From Dehalobacter sp. DCA (GTDB lineage Bacteria; Bacillota; Desulfitobacteriia; Desulfitobacteriales; Syntrophobotulaceae), in contig NC_018866.1 of assembly GCF_000305775.1 (NCBI RefSeq), positions 1,612,001-1,676,000 on the forward strand: a stretch of DNA of 64,000 bases. Reading direction: 5' to 3'. The notes beneath the pieces were generated by a model that was not told the DNA's origin, did no database searches, and saw nothing but the letters and a program-made list of their open reading frames with translations. The position numbers were made by a program, and so were the translations under genes. Below are positions 25,599 to 33,852 of this stretch, in pieces. How positions within the stretch are numbered: the stretch's first letter is position 1; the number at the start of each line of letters is the position of its first letter.

Positions 25599-26147
25599 AT
25601 GATCATTCCCTATCAAGACGTTAAACCTTCGGTCTCAGAAACTGTCTATATGGCGGAAGGCGCAAAAATCATTGGCAGAGTAACCATTGGAGACTACGCA
25701 AGTATCTGGTACAATTGTGTTTTACGCGGAGATATTGCCCCAATTGCCATCGGTAAAAGAACAAACATCCAGGACTTAAGTGTTATCCATGTGAATACTG
25801 ATCTGCCGACGCTTGTAGAAGATGAGGTTACTGTCGGCCATGGGTGTATCCTCCATAGCTGTACAATTCGTAAAGGCTGCCTGATTGGGATGGGCTCCAT
25901 CATCATGAACGAATCTGTCATTGGCGAAAATTCGATCGTGGGCGCAGGCTCCCTGGTCCCGGAAAGAAAGATATTTCCTCCAAATTCACTGATTCTTGGT
26001 TCTCCCGCGAAGGTAATCAGAGAAATTACGCCGGAAGAGTTGGCCTCCATTCGCCAAATGACAGAGAGGTACGTCGCCAAAGGCCAGGAATATCTTGTTC
26101 AAGGATACCCGATATCATCACTGTCTTTTCCCTCTGAATTTTGGTGA
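25599..26147 (+). CDS. Gamma-class carbonic anhydrase-like protein
   Basis: 182 residues of left-handed beta-helix (hexapeptide) fold, cytoplasmic. Metal-ligand histidines appear in LSVIHVNTD (about 67), VGHGCILHSCTI (about 85 and 90). GDYASIWYNCVLRGD matches the gamma-CA/YrdA group. Relatives hydrate CO2 or have unassigned transferase roles. I start at ATG 25599 after AAGGAG; an in-frame 36-codon extension upstream has neither site nor homology. The gene diverges from murT; a strong terminator follows it. Confidence 0.9.
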   Translation: MIIPYQDVKPSVSETVYMAEGAKIIGRVTIGDYASIWYNCVLRGDIAPIAIGKRTNIQDLSVIHVNTDLPTLVEDEVTVGHGCILHSCTIRKGCLIGMGSIIMNESVIGENSIVGAGSLVPERKIFPPNSLILGSPAKVIREITPEELASIRQMTERYVAKGQEYLVQGYPISSLSFPSEFW

Positions 26148-26152
26148 TTTAA

Positions 26153-26187
26153 AAAAGATAGTTGAAATACTTTATCAACTATCTTTT
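26153..26187. terminator. Bidirectional terminator between the carbonic anhydrase and MOSC genes
   Basis: AAAAGATAGTTGA (26153-26165) and its exact complement TCAACTATCTTTT (26175-26187) around a 9-base loop. The stem supplies T-runs for both converging transcripts. Confidence 0.88.
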
Positions 26188-26214
26188 CCATTTAGTTTGT
26201 TTGTAAGATATGGT

Positions 26215-26655
26215 TTACTGTTCCACGATCTCAATGCTGTCCCCCGGTTTAATCCATCCCGGAGACAGGACTTTGGTAAAAATCCCCTCACGCGGCATCA
26301 CGCAGTCCCCGGCAAGCCGTTTAATGGCGCATCCGCTGTTATGGCATTGTTTGCCGATCTGGGTCACTTCCATCAGCGTCTCACCGATTTTAAGCTTTGT
26401 ACCAATGGGAAGCTCATACAGAATAATGCCTTCGGTCGTGAGGTTTTCCGCAAATCTACCGTTATCCAGCCCGGTGAGTCCGGCCTGTTTTAATTTTTCA
26501 ACACTTTCAGTTCCGAGCCAACTGACCTGTCTGTGCCAGTTGGCGGCATGCGCATCCCCTACTAAACCATGATCTACTTGAAAATAGCCCTTTTCAATTT
26601 CTTGTTTCGGAACCCCTTTTGTTTCACTGATATTGACAGCAATTACTTTCGGCAT
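26215..26655 (-). CDS. MOSC-domain protein
   Basis: 146 residues, a stand-alone MOSC (molybdenum cofactor sulfurase C-terminal) domain. Features: VDHGLVGDAHAANWHRQVSWL near 30-50, GRFAENLTTEGI, the likely reactive Cys in IGKQCHNSGC, and SPGWIKPGDSIEIV at the end. MOSC proteins bind pterin cofactors or handle sulfur for them. It is the last gene of the molybdenum cofactor operon, which fits cofactor delivery or sulfuration, perhaps for FdhA (inference). Confidence 0.88.
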   Translation of the reverse strand: MPKVIAVNISETKGVPKQEIEKGYFQVDHGLVGDAHAANWHRQVSWLGTESVEKLKQAGLTGLDNGRFAENLTTEGIILYELPIGTKLKIGETLMEVTQIGKQCHNSGCAIKRLAGDCVMPREGIFTKVLSPGWIKPGDSIEIVEQ

Positions 26656-26696
26656 ATTGGATACCCCTTCCTTTAGGTTTATTAAACATTGAATTC

Positions 26697-27206
26697 TTAT
26701 TTTATGCTGCTAAACAGATACTTTTCAATGATAAGATCCGCGACACCCTGAAAATCATTAATATCGATCACCGGAACCGAAACAGCAAGATCATTGACAT
26801 CTGTGATAACGCCGATTAAGTTCTCCAACGGAGAAACGATGTCGGTGCCGAGCTCTCTTCTTACAACTTCAAATCTTGGTCTTTGGGACATTTTGAACCC
26901 TTCGACCAGGATGATATCGACGCCTTCAATCATTGCAATCACATCTTCAATATCTTTCTTCATCTCGGTTTTCTGAATGACAGCATATTGGTCGGGCCCG
27001 ATAATTGCCGTAGATCTTGCACCGGCCTCAGCAAATCGCCAGCTGTCTTTACCTGGTTTATCAATATTGAAACGGTGGGCGTCACTCTTGATCACGCCGA
27101 CCCTAAAACCGCGTTCCGTCATTTCCCTGATTAGTTTTTCCAAGAAAGTTGTCTTTCCGGTGCCTGATTTCGCGGCAACGAAACATATGACTGGAACATC
27201 ATTCAC
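26697..27206 (-). CDS. mobB: Molybdopterin-guanine dinucleotide biosynthesis protein MobB
   Basis: 169 residues. P-loop GTPase: Walker A AAKSGTGKTTFLEKL at about 8-22, then GVIKSDAHRFNIDKPGKDSWRFAEAGA and the switch-like ILVEGFK. MobB helps make the bis-MGD form of the cofactor used by formate dehydrogenases. The GTG at 27206 follows GGGAGGAG. Located within the cofactor operon, 25 bp after the mog-type gene; no mobA is in the window. Confidence 0.92.
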   Translation of the reverse strand: MNDVPVICFVAAKSGTGKTTFLEKLIREMTERGFRVGVIKSDAHRFNIDKPGKDSWRFAEAGARSTAIIGPDQYAVIQKTEMKKDIEDVIAMIEGVDIILVEGFKMSQRPRFEVVRRELGTDIVSPLENLIGVITDVNDLAVSVPVIDINDFQGVADLIIEKYLFSSIK

Positions 27207-27231
27207 AGTGTTCTCCTCCCTGTCGTTTTTG

Positions 27232-27726
27232 TTAAAATGGCTGCGCACACTCTCCGGCAGTCCCCTTTAAAATTTCTATGCCGTGCTCCAACGACTGCAG
27301 AACAACTGTCAGACATTCTTTAACACCTTTCGGGCTTCCCGGTAAATTGATAATCACAGTTTTGCCTCTGATTCCAGCGGCTGCTCTGGAAAGCATCGCT
27401 CTGGGTGTAACCTTTAGGCTCTCTAGTCTCATCGCCTCGGGAATTCCCGGAGTAAGCCTTTCGACGACAGCCAGCGTAGCTTCCGGGGTCACATCCCTCG
27501 GTGAGAACCCGGTTCCTCCGGTCGTCAATATCACATCAACTTTATGTTCATCGGCATATTCAATTAACTTGGCTTCAATGATCTTCTGTTCATCCGGAAC
27601 AATTTCCAGAATTCTAACTTCCCAGCCGATCTCTTCGACCATATTTTTAATGACCTGTCCGCTTAAGTCCTCGCGTTCTCCTCTGGACCCTTTGTCACTG
27701 GCTGTGATAACGCCTACAGTGATCAT
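27232..27726 (-). CDS. mog: Molybdopterin adenylyltransferase MogA/MoaB type
   Basis: 164 residues. It adenylates molybdopterin before metal insertion by MoeA. Motifs: GVITASDKGSRGEREDLSG at the N-terminus, LTTGGTGFSPRDVTPEAT (about 67-84) and the C-terminal VINLPGSPKGVKECL, which bind the pterin. Start ATG follows GAGGTG. Operon member. Confidence 0.93.
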   Translation of the reverse strand: MITVGVITASDKGSRGEREDLSGQVIKNMVEEIGWEVRILEIVPDEQKIIEAKLIEYADEHKVDVILTTGGTGFSPRDVTPEATLAVVERLTPGIPEAMRLESLKVTPRAMLSRAAAGIRGKTVIINLPGSPKGVKECLTVVLQSLEHGIEILKGTAGECAQPF

Positions 27727-27838
27727 CGTTCTTCACCTCTCCGAAGAGTTTTTTTGAATAGTACGTCCGTCATTTTTGTTCTGGATATCTTGTTCATTTC
27801 TTGTTCGTAATTTGTTATTTATGAGTCCCTCGGATATT

Positions 27839-28327
27839 TTATTTTGTTTTATCCGCTCGGATATAATTGCCGCTTTTGCCGCCGGATTTGCTAATCAGAC
27901 AGATATCCCCGATCACCATATCCTTTTCTGCGGCCTTGCACATGTCATAGATGGTAAGCGCTGCGACAGAAACTCCCGTAAGTGCTTCCATTTCGACGCC
28001 GGTCTGGCCGGAGTTATTAACTGTTACCTGAATTTCAATCTTGCTTTCCTGGTCGTTGATTTTAAAAGAAACATCTATTCCCGACAACAGCAGCGGGTGG
28101 CACATCGGAATAATATCAGAAGTTTTTTTGGCACCCATGATACCTGCAACCTGTGACACCGCCAGCACATCCCCTTTAGCCATGAGTCCCTCCTTGACTA
28201 GCGTCAGGGTTTCAGGCTTCATCCGGATCTCGCCGCGTGCTACCGCCACACGAGTGGTTTCAGCCTTCCCGCTTACGTCAACCATTCTGGCCCGTCCCTC
28301 TTCATTGAAATGTGTCAGTTCACTCAT
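27839..28327 (-). CDS. moaC: Cyclic pyranopterin monophosphate synthase MoaC
   Basis: 162 residues. Second enzyme of cofactor synthesis, acting on the MoaA product. Signatures: LTHFNEEGRARMVDVSGK, the catalytic PMCHPLLLSGID (about 75), and GVEMEALTGVSVAALTIYDMCKA. A GTG at 28339 also starts in frame, overlapping the moaA stop as GTGA, while ATG 28327 gives the family's usual MSELTHF start; coupling to moaA is likely either way. Confidence 0.95.
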   Translation of the reverse strand: MSELTHFNEEGRARMVDVSGKAETTRVAVARGEIRMKPETLTLVKEGLMAKGDVLAVSQVAGIMGAKKTSDIIPMCHPLLLSGIDVSFKINDQESKIEIQVTVNNSGQTGVEMEALTGVSVAALTIYDMCKAAEKDMVIGDICLISKSGGKSGNYIRADKTK

Positions 28328-28335
28328 GTTATTTT

Positions 28336-29298
28336 TCACCCGCCTATTTCATGCATATTTCTTATTACCGGCTCAAAGTCACTGTTCTGGATACAATGAC
28401 GGGTGGGTTTTGCCATGATTCCATCTATCAGAAACTTCTCAAGTCCGTTTTCACCGTAATTCCGGATATCGATCTCGATATTGGAATGAAGACATGGTTT
28501 CAGTTTGCCGTCGGGCGTAATCCTGATCCGGTTACAATAATTACAGAAATGACTGCTTAACGAGCTGATCAGACCAACGTTGCCTTTGCTATTCGGAAGT
28601 TTGTAGAGACGTGCGACGCTGCCATGTCCTTTAAATGGCATCGGGATCAACGTCGGCACTCTTTTCAGTATTTCTTCGTTGGACAAGAAATGCTCCCGGC
28701 CCCATGCTCCAGCTTCTCCAATCGGCATAAGCTCAATAAAACGCACTTCGATATCATCATCCATCGTCATCGCGACAAAATCTTCGATTTCATTGTCATT
28801 GAATCCGCCAATAAGAACGACATTGATCTTTAATGGGAATAGTTTTGCTTCTTTTGCCGCCCTGACCCCTTCCAGAACATCCTGAACATTACCGCAGCGG
28901 GTAATTTCCTTATATTTGGCCGGATCCATGCTGTCAATACTAATATTTACCCGCGTCAGCCCAGCTTTTTTCAGGTCATCCGCATATTTTTTCAGAAGCA
29001 GCCCGTTGGTCGTGAGTCCTAGTTCCTTGAGTCCTTTGTTTTTCAGCAAGGCAATATTTTGGACCAAATCCAGGATCCCTCTCCTTACCAACGGCTCTCC
29101 GCCAGTGAGCCTGATCTTGGTGATCCCGAGTTCAACGGCTGTCTCGGCAATCTTTTCCATAGTTTCCAGGCTTAAGATATCGCAGCGTTCTTTTTTCTCA
29201 ATACCTTTTTCCGGCATACAGTACGTACATTTTAAATTGCATAAATCCGTTACAGATATTCTTAAATAATTGATATCCCTGCCATATGCATCGATCAT
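28336..29298 (-). CDS. moaA: GTP 3',8-cyclase MoaA
   Basis: 320 residues, radical SAM enzyme that starts molybdopterin synthesis from GTP. N-terminal SAM cluster CNLKCTYC (about 18-25), GGEPLVRRGI, and the C-terminal second cluster in CNRIRITPDGKLKPCL. The last residues GG, needed in MoaA for activity, are present (MHEIGG). Start follows GGGGAG. Confidence 0.96.
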   Translation of the reverse strand: MIDAYGRDINYLRISVTDLCNLKCTYCMPEKGIEKKERCDILSLETMEKIAETAVELGITKIRLTGGEPLVRRGILDLVQNIALLKNKGLKELGLTTNGLLLKKYADDLKKAGLTRVNISIDSMDPAKYKEITRCGNVQDVLEGVRAAKEAKLFPLKINVVLIGGFNDNEIEDFVAMTMDDDIEVRFIELMPIGEAGAWGREHFLSNEEILKRVPTLIPMPFKGHGSVARLYKLPNSKGNVGLISSLSSHFCNYCNRIRITPDGKLKPCLHSNIEIDIRNYGENGLEKFLIDGIMAKPTRHCIQNSDFEPVIRNMHEIGG

Positions 29299-29349
29299 TG
29301 TCCCAACTCCCCACTTACACTCGTATACCCGTAAACTGAATGAAAATTC

Positions 29350-30369
29350 TTATCTGCAGAAATAGCAGTTTGGATATTGACACATCTGGCAGTTTAAACA
29401 TAAACCGCCTTCCCCCATGCGGATAAAATCATTTTTGTTCAGTGTCTCTCCAGCAAAGATCTTCGGGAGTACCGCATCCAAGACAGTGGTCTTGTAATAG
29501 GCGGCCGCTCCGGGTACGCCTAAGATAGGTATCCCATTCAGATAAGCCAGCATAAACATATTGCCGGGCTGAACAGGAACACCATATGTTACAACATCTG
29601 CACCGGTACTCCTGATCGCCCCAGGAGTAAGATCATCGGGATCTACGGACATCCCCCCGGTCATAATAATCATGTCGGCTTTTTGCTCCATATAACCTGT
29701 GATCTTCGCTTGAATCAATTCCAATTCATCAGGGCAATATTCCTGACCGATGATTTCCACGCCAAAATACTCAAGTTTTTTCCTGATCACAGGCCCAAAT
29801 TTATCTTTGATCCTTCCCTTATACACTTCGCTTCCGGTAATTACAATCCCAACCCTGAGCTTTATATACGGCTCAACATGAAATACCGGACCATAAAGGG
29901 TGCATAATTCTTCTACTTTGCAAATATTTTCTTCTTTGGTAACAAGCGGTATAATCCTGGTTGCTGCAACTTTCTGATTAACTTCAACCTTGAAATTATT
30001 CGGTAGGGACGGTATCGTAACATGTTCGATCGAATTGATTTCGTGCAGCAATGAGCTTTTGATCCTCAGCAAACCTTTTTGAGTCGAAATCAACGTAGTT
30101 TTACCTTCCTGAGGTTCCGAAAAACTGATGTTCTGACCCATGACAGCTTGTGCCATTCTGATCGCCGCATCGTCTTCATGGATTTCATCGGCATTTTCTT
30201 CCCAGACGTAGATGTGCTCTTTACCAAGACTCAACAGTTCCTCGATATCTTCCTGTTTGATCACATGATTTCTTTTAAAAGCGGGGCCTTTAAATTCCCC
30301 AGGAATCACTTTCGTTATATCGTGGCAAAGGGTCATGCCGACTGCATCCTGGACTGCTATTTTTTTCAC
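29350..30369 (-). CDS. Molybdopterin-binding protein with Cys-rich tail
   Basis: 339 residues. The second half is a MoCF-biosynthesis fold like MoeA and MogA (GIVITGSEVYKGRIKDKFGP, MTGGMSVDPDDLTPGA, LGVPGAAAYYK). The first half matches MoeA-like members used in anaerobes. The last 17 residues form a compact cysteine cluster, CLNCQMCQYPNCYFC, with the spacing CxxCxxCxxxxCxxC, suited to an Fe-S or zinc site. Role in molybdenum or tungsten cofactor maturation is inferred from the fold and the operon. GTG start after AAGGAGATG. Confidence 0.85.
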   Translation of the reverse strand: MKKIAVQDAVGMTLCHDITKVIPGEFKGPAFKRNHVIKQEDIEELLSLGKEHIYVWEENADEIHEDDAAIRMAQAVMGQNISFSEPQEGKTTLISTQKGLLRIKSSLLHEINSIEHVTIPSLPNNFKVEVNQKVAATRIIPLVTKEENICKVEELCTLYGPVFHVEPYIKLRVGIVITGSEVYKGRIKDKFGPVIRKKLEYFGVEIIGQEYCPDELELIQAKITGYMEQKADMIIMTGGMSVDPDDLTPGAIRSTGADVVTYGVPVQPGNMFMLAYLNGIPILGVPGAAAYYKTTVLDAVLPKIFAGETLNKNDFIRMGEGGLCLNCQMCQYPNCYFCR

Positions 30370-30458
30370 TTTTATTCATCTCCTTAGGCCATAAAATCCT
30401 ATAACAGCTTCTTATTTGATTCCCATTCTTATTGAATTCCAACTTTTTCATTTTGCTT

Positions 30459-31676
30459 CTATTCAATGATATAAGCGGTTAATTTTTCACCGGCTTTGAC
30501 TGGTCCGCTCTTTTCCGGAATTTCCGCTAGGATATCACAGCCGAGCATGGAGCGCAGCACACCATTGCCTTGTTCTCCGGTCGATTCCATGATGACCATA
30601 CCATTCTCGTAAAGCATTCTGCCACGTAAAAATCTTCGACGAGGACTTGATTTTCGGAAATCCTTCTTCAGGGTCACTTCAATCTTTCGATAACAATAAT
30701 CCTTTCTGCCAGTCATTTTTTTAATGTAGGGGACAGCCATCAGCTGAAAAGTTACCATTGCTGCGGCCGGATTGCCTGACAGGCCGATCAGCATCTTCCC
30801 GTCCTTCACTGCGGCTAGACACGGTGAGCCCGGTTTAATCTCAATTTTCCAGAAAAGTGTTTTGGCGCCAAGATAATCGGCTGCATGCCGGATCACGTCA
30901 TAGTCTCCCACCGATACGCCTCCGGTCGTCAGTACCAATTCGGCCTGCTTCCAAGCCTCTTCAACCAGGGCTGCAACATCTTCTTTTTTGTCTTTGCAGA
31001 TCCCCATCACGACAGGCTCTACACCAAGTGAACGGAGATAGCCTTGGAGTGTATAGCTGTTGCTGTTTCGGATCTTACCGGGAGCTAAAGGCTCCGTTAC
31101 ATCACGCAGTTCATCTCCAGTAGAGATAATCGCAATTTTTGGACGTTTATAAACCAGTACTTCCGCAATACCGAGGGAGGCCATCAGCCCCATCAGCGGT
31201 GCCGTAACAACGTTTCCCTCAGCCGCTATCAGATCACCTACGGCAATATCTTCACCCGCAGGCACGATATCTTCACCGTGCATGAAGGCCTTTGAAACAG
31301 ATATCTTGCTACCCTGAACTTCTACCTCTTCAAATTTGACAACTGCATCCGCGCCTTCAGGGATCGGAGCTCCTGTCAAAATTTTAATTGCCTGACCCTT
31401 GCTGACAGCGTTTTGGGCCGTATAACCTGCCGGCACTTCTTCAATCACCTCAAAGGTGACCGGATTAGCTTCGCTGGCTCCCGCAGTATCTTCGGCCCTG
31501 AAAACAAAACCGTCATAAGGTGAACGCGAAAACGGCGGAATGTTTTCCCTGGCAACAATATCCTCTGCCAGCACTCTACCAAGGGTATCCGCTAAATGAT
31601 TATTCTCCTTTTCGGTCAAAGGACAATAATCAAATATCAAACTTTGGGCTTCTTCCAACGAAATATTTTTTTGCAT
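30459..31676 (-). CDS. moeA: Molybdopterin molybdenumtransferase MoeA
   Basis: 405 residues. It inserts metal into adenylated molybdopterin. Domain layout: PPFSRSPYDGFVFRAED near 43 (family PxxxxSxMDGY-like, with Tyr in place of the usual Met), GVSVGDYDVIRHA near 252, GLSGNPAAAMVTFQL near 293, and a C-terminal beta domain to the end. It is the first gene of the cofactor operon and lies directly behind a structured leader with a terminator. Start follows AAGGAGG at 6 bases. Confidence 0.95.
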   Translation of the reverse strand: MQKNISLEEAQSLIFDYCPLTEKENNHLADTLGRVLAEDIVARENIPPFSRSPYDGFVFRAEDTAGASEANPVTFEVIEEVPAGYTAQNAVSKGQAIKILTGAPIPEGADAVVKFEEVEVQGSKISVSKAFMHGEDIVPAGEDIAVGDLIAAEGNVVTAPLMGLMASLGIAEVLVYKRPKIAIISTGDELRDVTEPLAPGKIRNSNSYTLQGYLRSLGVEPVVMGICKDKKEDVAALVEEAWKQAELVLTTGGVSVGDYDVIRHAADYLGAKTLFWKIEIKPGSPCLAAVKDGKMLIGLSGNPAAAMVTFQLMAVPYIKKMTGRKDYCYRKIEVTLKKDFRKSSPRRRFLRGRMLYENGMVIMESTGEQGNGVLRSMLGCDILAEIPEKSGPVKAGEKLTAYIIE

Positions 31677-31696
31677 GCATATCCTCCTTATTAATC

Positions 31697-31872
31697 ACAA
31701 AAATCCTGCACGGACATGCAGGATAAAGATTTTTGGCTCGGCAAACAAACCAATTCTTTTCACATCTCCTTCGCAATACAGCAAGTAACAGAATTTCTTC
31801 TACTACTCCGTGGACTTTGTCCAGACCTTGCATCCATAGCAGCATTGCAACTTTAGGATCCAAGGCTCGGAG
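31697..31872 (-). promoter_or_regulatory. Structured moeA leader, probable molybdenum/tungsten cofactor riboswitch with terminator
   Basis: Read leftward from 31872: CTCCG pairs with CGGAG (31872-31868 with 31810-31806), enclosing stem CCTTGGATCC / GGATGCAAGG (31865-31856 with 31835-31826) and hairpin GGAC-AAA-GTCC (31822-31812). Conserved-looking GCGAAGGAGATGTGAAA follows. The leader ends in a terminator, TCCTGCA-TGTCCG-TGCAGGA then TTTTTG (31723-31697), 10 bp before the moeA ribosome site. The position before moeA and the layout recall the Moco RNA motif; I have not matched it to the covariance model. Confidence 0.6.
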
Positions 31873-32375
31873 AAAAATATTCTAATGTTGTGATCCGCCG
31901 ACTCCTTTGCTTATATTCGCTTCAGCAATTGAAGGGGGTACCCTACTAGGTGAACACTCCTAGTAGGGTTATATAAAGGGAAGGAACACACCCAACGGTA
32001 ATGGCATGGTAGGATAAGATTATACTTATCTTACTCGTTCCTTATTCAATAATCAATGCTAAATATGTGCCCGTTTCAAATTTACTTCGTTTAACAGCGT
32101 TAATAACCCTGCAAGCCTTGAGAAATGCCCATCATGTTATCACCAAGCATTTTTTCGTTTTGTTAAGCAATGATATCATTTGTTAAAAATTGAGTCATAA
32201 AAGTTTTCAAAACAGGAATTTGTTGTTCATCTATTGCCTCCAGATTTAGAAATTAGCTGGAATAGACAGATTATCCAGCAATTCTCAGACTAAAAAATTA
32301 TCGGTTCCCATCCCGAGACTTCGAAATTATGATATACTATACTGCGTATTATTCAATTTTGAGGTGAAACTGTCG
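31873..32375. other. Intergenic region between moeA leader and rex
   Basis: About 500 bp with no credible gene. Besides the 31940-31969 repeat it holds an AT-rich stretch with an AATGATATCATT palindrome near 32170 between two TTGTTAA half-sites, and TATACT-like -10 boxes near 32335 that could start rex. Confidence 0.6.
31940..31969. repeat. 11-bp perfect inverted repeat upstream of the moeA leader
   Basis: ACCCTACTAGG (31940-31950) and CCTAGTAGGGT (31959-31969) around 8 bases, with no T-run, so an operator is more likely than a terminator. It lies about 70 bp upstream of the moeA leader on the minus strand. Confidence 0.7.
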
Positions 32376-33035
32376 ATGGACGAAAAGAAACTATCCAGTC
32401 AGGTTGTAAAACGTTTGCCCAGATATTACCGGTATCTTTCAACACTGCTGCAATTGGGAATCAGCAGGATTTCCTCTAAAGATTTGGGCAACCGAATGGG
32501 TCTGACCTCTTCTCAGGTAAGACAGGACTTTTTCTGTTTTGGCGGCAACGGCTTACAGGGATATGGTTATGATGTTGGTTTTCTGCATCAGGAAATACAC
32601 AAACTGCTTGGACTACAGCATTCTCATACCATGATCATTATAGGGGCCGGAAGTTTGGGTCATGCTTTGGCCAAACACGCGAATTTTGAAAAAAGCGGGT
32701 TTAAACTTGCCGGGATCTTTGATGTCAAGCCTGAACTGATCGGCGAAAAAATCAGAAACGTTGAGGTCCAGCCCGTGGATAACCTGCCAGATTTTTTGAG
32801 CAAAAACCCTGTGGATATTGCGGTTTTGACCGTGCCGGAAAATTGTGCCGGTGAGGTCGCCAGGTTGGTTACTGATTTAGGCGTTAAAGCCTTATGGAAT
32901 TTCTCTCCGGTCGAACTGATGATGCCGGAAGATATCATTGTGGAAAATACCCATATGATTGACTGTCTGATGGTGCTCGGGTACAACCTTCAGGAAAAGT
33001 CGCTGAGGGAAGAGTCTCTGAAAGAAAAACCATAA
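32376..33035 (+). CDS. rex: Redox-sensing repressor Rex
   Basis: 219 residues. N-terminal winged helix (VVKRLPRYYRYLSTLLQLG, ISSKDLGNRMGLTSSQVRQDF) and C-terminal Rossmann domain with the NADH site GAGSLGHALA (about 91-100), plus the domain-swapped C-terminal helix (MIDCLMVLGYNLQ). Rex leaves its TTGTTAA-N4-TTAACAA operators when NADH is high. The ATG at 32376 follows GAGGTGA. A matching operator lies 150 bp past its stop, before hydCBA. Confidence 0.95.
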   Translation: MDEKKLSSQVVKRLPRYYRYLSTLLQLGISRISSKDLGNRMGLTSSQVRQDFFCFGGNGLQGYGYDVGFLHQEIHKLLGLQHSHTMIIIGAGSLGHALAKHANFEKSGFKLAGIFDVKPELIGEKIRNVEVQPVDNLPDFLSKNPVDIAVLTVPENCAGEVARLVTDLGVKALWNFSPVELMMPEDIIVENTHMIDCLMVLGYNLQEKSLREESLKEKP

Positions 33036-33182
33036 ACAGCAATTATTGTTGAATAGATCATAAAGCAATCAACAATTAGGCGAACAAATAGGCATATATA
33101 AATAGAATAATCAATTCAAGAAAAACAACAAATAGCCCTGATAATCTCCCTGTTAAAACTGAACCGGAAGATTTCTTATTTA

Positions 33183-33200
33183 TTGTTAAATAATTAACAG
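33183..33200. promoter_or_regulatory. Rex operator upstream of hydCBA
   Basis: TTGTTAA-ATAA-TTAACAG differs from the clostridial Rex consensus TTGTTAA-N4-TTAACAA at only the last base. A further half-site TTGTTAA lies at 33203-33209. The rest of the 33036-33372 gap is AT-rich and has no gene. Confidence 0.75.
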
Positions 33201-33372
33201 CATTGTTAAATATATTTATAACTTTGCTAGCAATGTCTATTATTTTGCATTGTTATTCTGTTATTTTGTCAAATAAATAACTATTCTTGATTTACATTTT
33301 GCCCCATATTACACTGAAGCAAGCACAGGTAAACTTTCCTTCAGAAAGGTTACAGAAAGGCAGTGTGATCAA

Positions 33373-33852
33373 ATGACGGCAATCAAAGAAGTTGTCAACT
33401 GGTTTGGGAAAAAAGAAGCCTTGTTGCTTCAAGTAATTTTAGCCGTTCAGGATGCCGACCCCCAGAATCATCTGAGTGAAGAAGCCGTAAATGAAATTTC
33501 CCGGGAAATGAATATCTCCCGAAGCAGAGTTTATTCTACGGCATCTTTCTATAGTGAGATCTCCCTGAAACCACGGGGCATACACATTATCCGGATATGT
33601 ACGAACGCGCCCTGTGAAAATGCTAACAAAGCTTCCATCCTCGCTGCAATTAAACAGGAACTCGGTATTAAGATCGGACAGACAACAGCAGACGGGCTTT
33701 TTTCTCTGGAAAGCGTCAATTGCCTTGGTGCCTGCTATATGTCTCCGGCCATCAAAATTGATGATGCGGTCTATGGTGACCTGACTCCGGAAGCTGCGGT
33801 CGCCATTATCCGTGACTTAAGAAAGGAATATCAGGATGAACAAAATGCTTGA
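33373..33852 (+). CDS. hydC: NuoE-like [2Fe-2S] subunit of NAD-linked [FeFe]-hydrogenase
   Basis: 159 residues. Ligand motifs CTNAPCENANKAS and NCLGACYMSPA carry the [2Fe-2S] cluster. Its place at the head of a hydCBA operon, with a 17-base overlap into hydB, assigns it to the hydrogenase. It is less like the formate dehydrogenase NuoE subunit than the shared motifs suggest, lacking the Cys-rich start. Ribosome site GAAAGGCAGTG. Confidence 0.92.
   Translation: MTAIKEVVNWFGKKEALLLQVILAVQDADPQNHLSEEAVNEISREMNISRSRVYSTASFYSEISLKPRGIHIIRICTNAPCENANKASILAAIKQELGIKIGQTTADGLFSLESVNCLGACYMSPAIKIDDAVYGDLTPEAAVAIIRDLRKEYQDEQNA

Noticed and set aside
31630-31863. 77-codon minus-strand frame across the moeA leader
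   Set aside because: It runs through the structured leader, the terminator and into moeA in another frame; no ribosome site.
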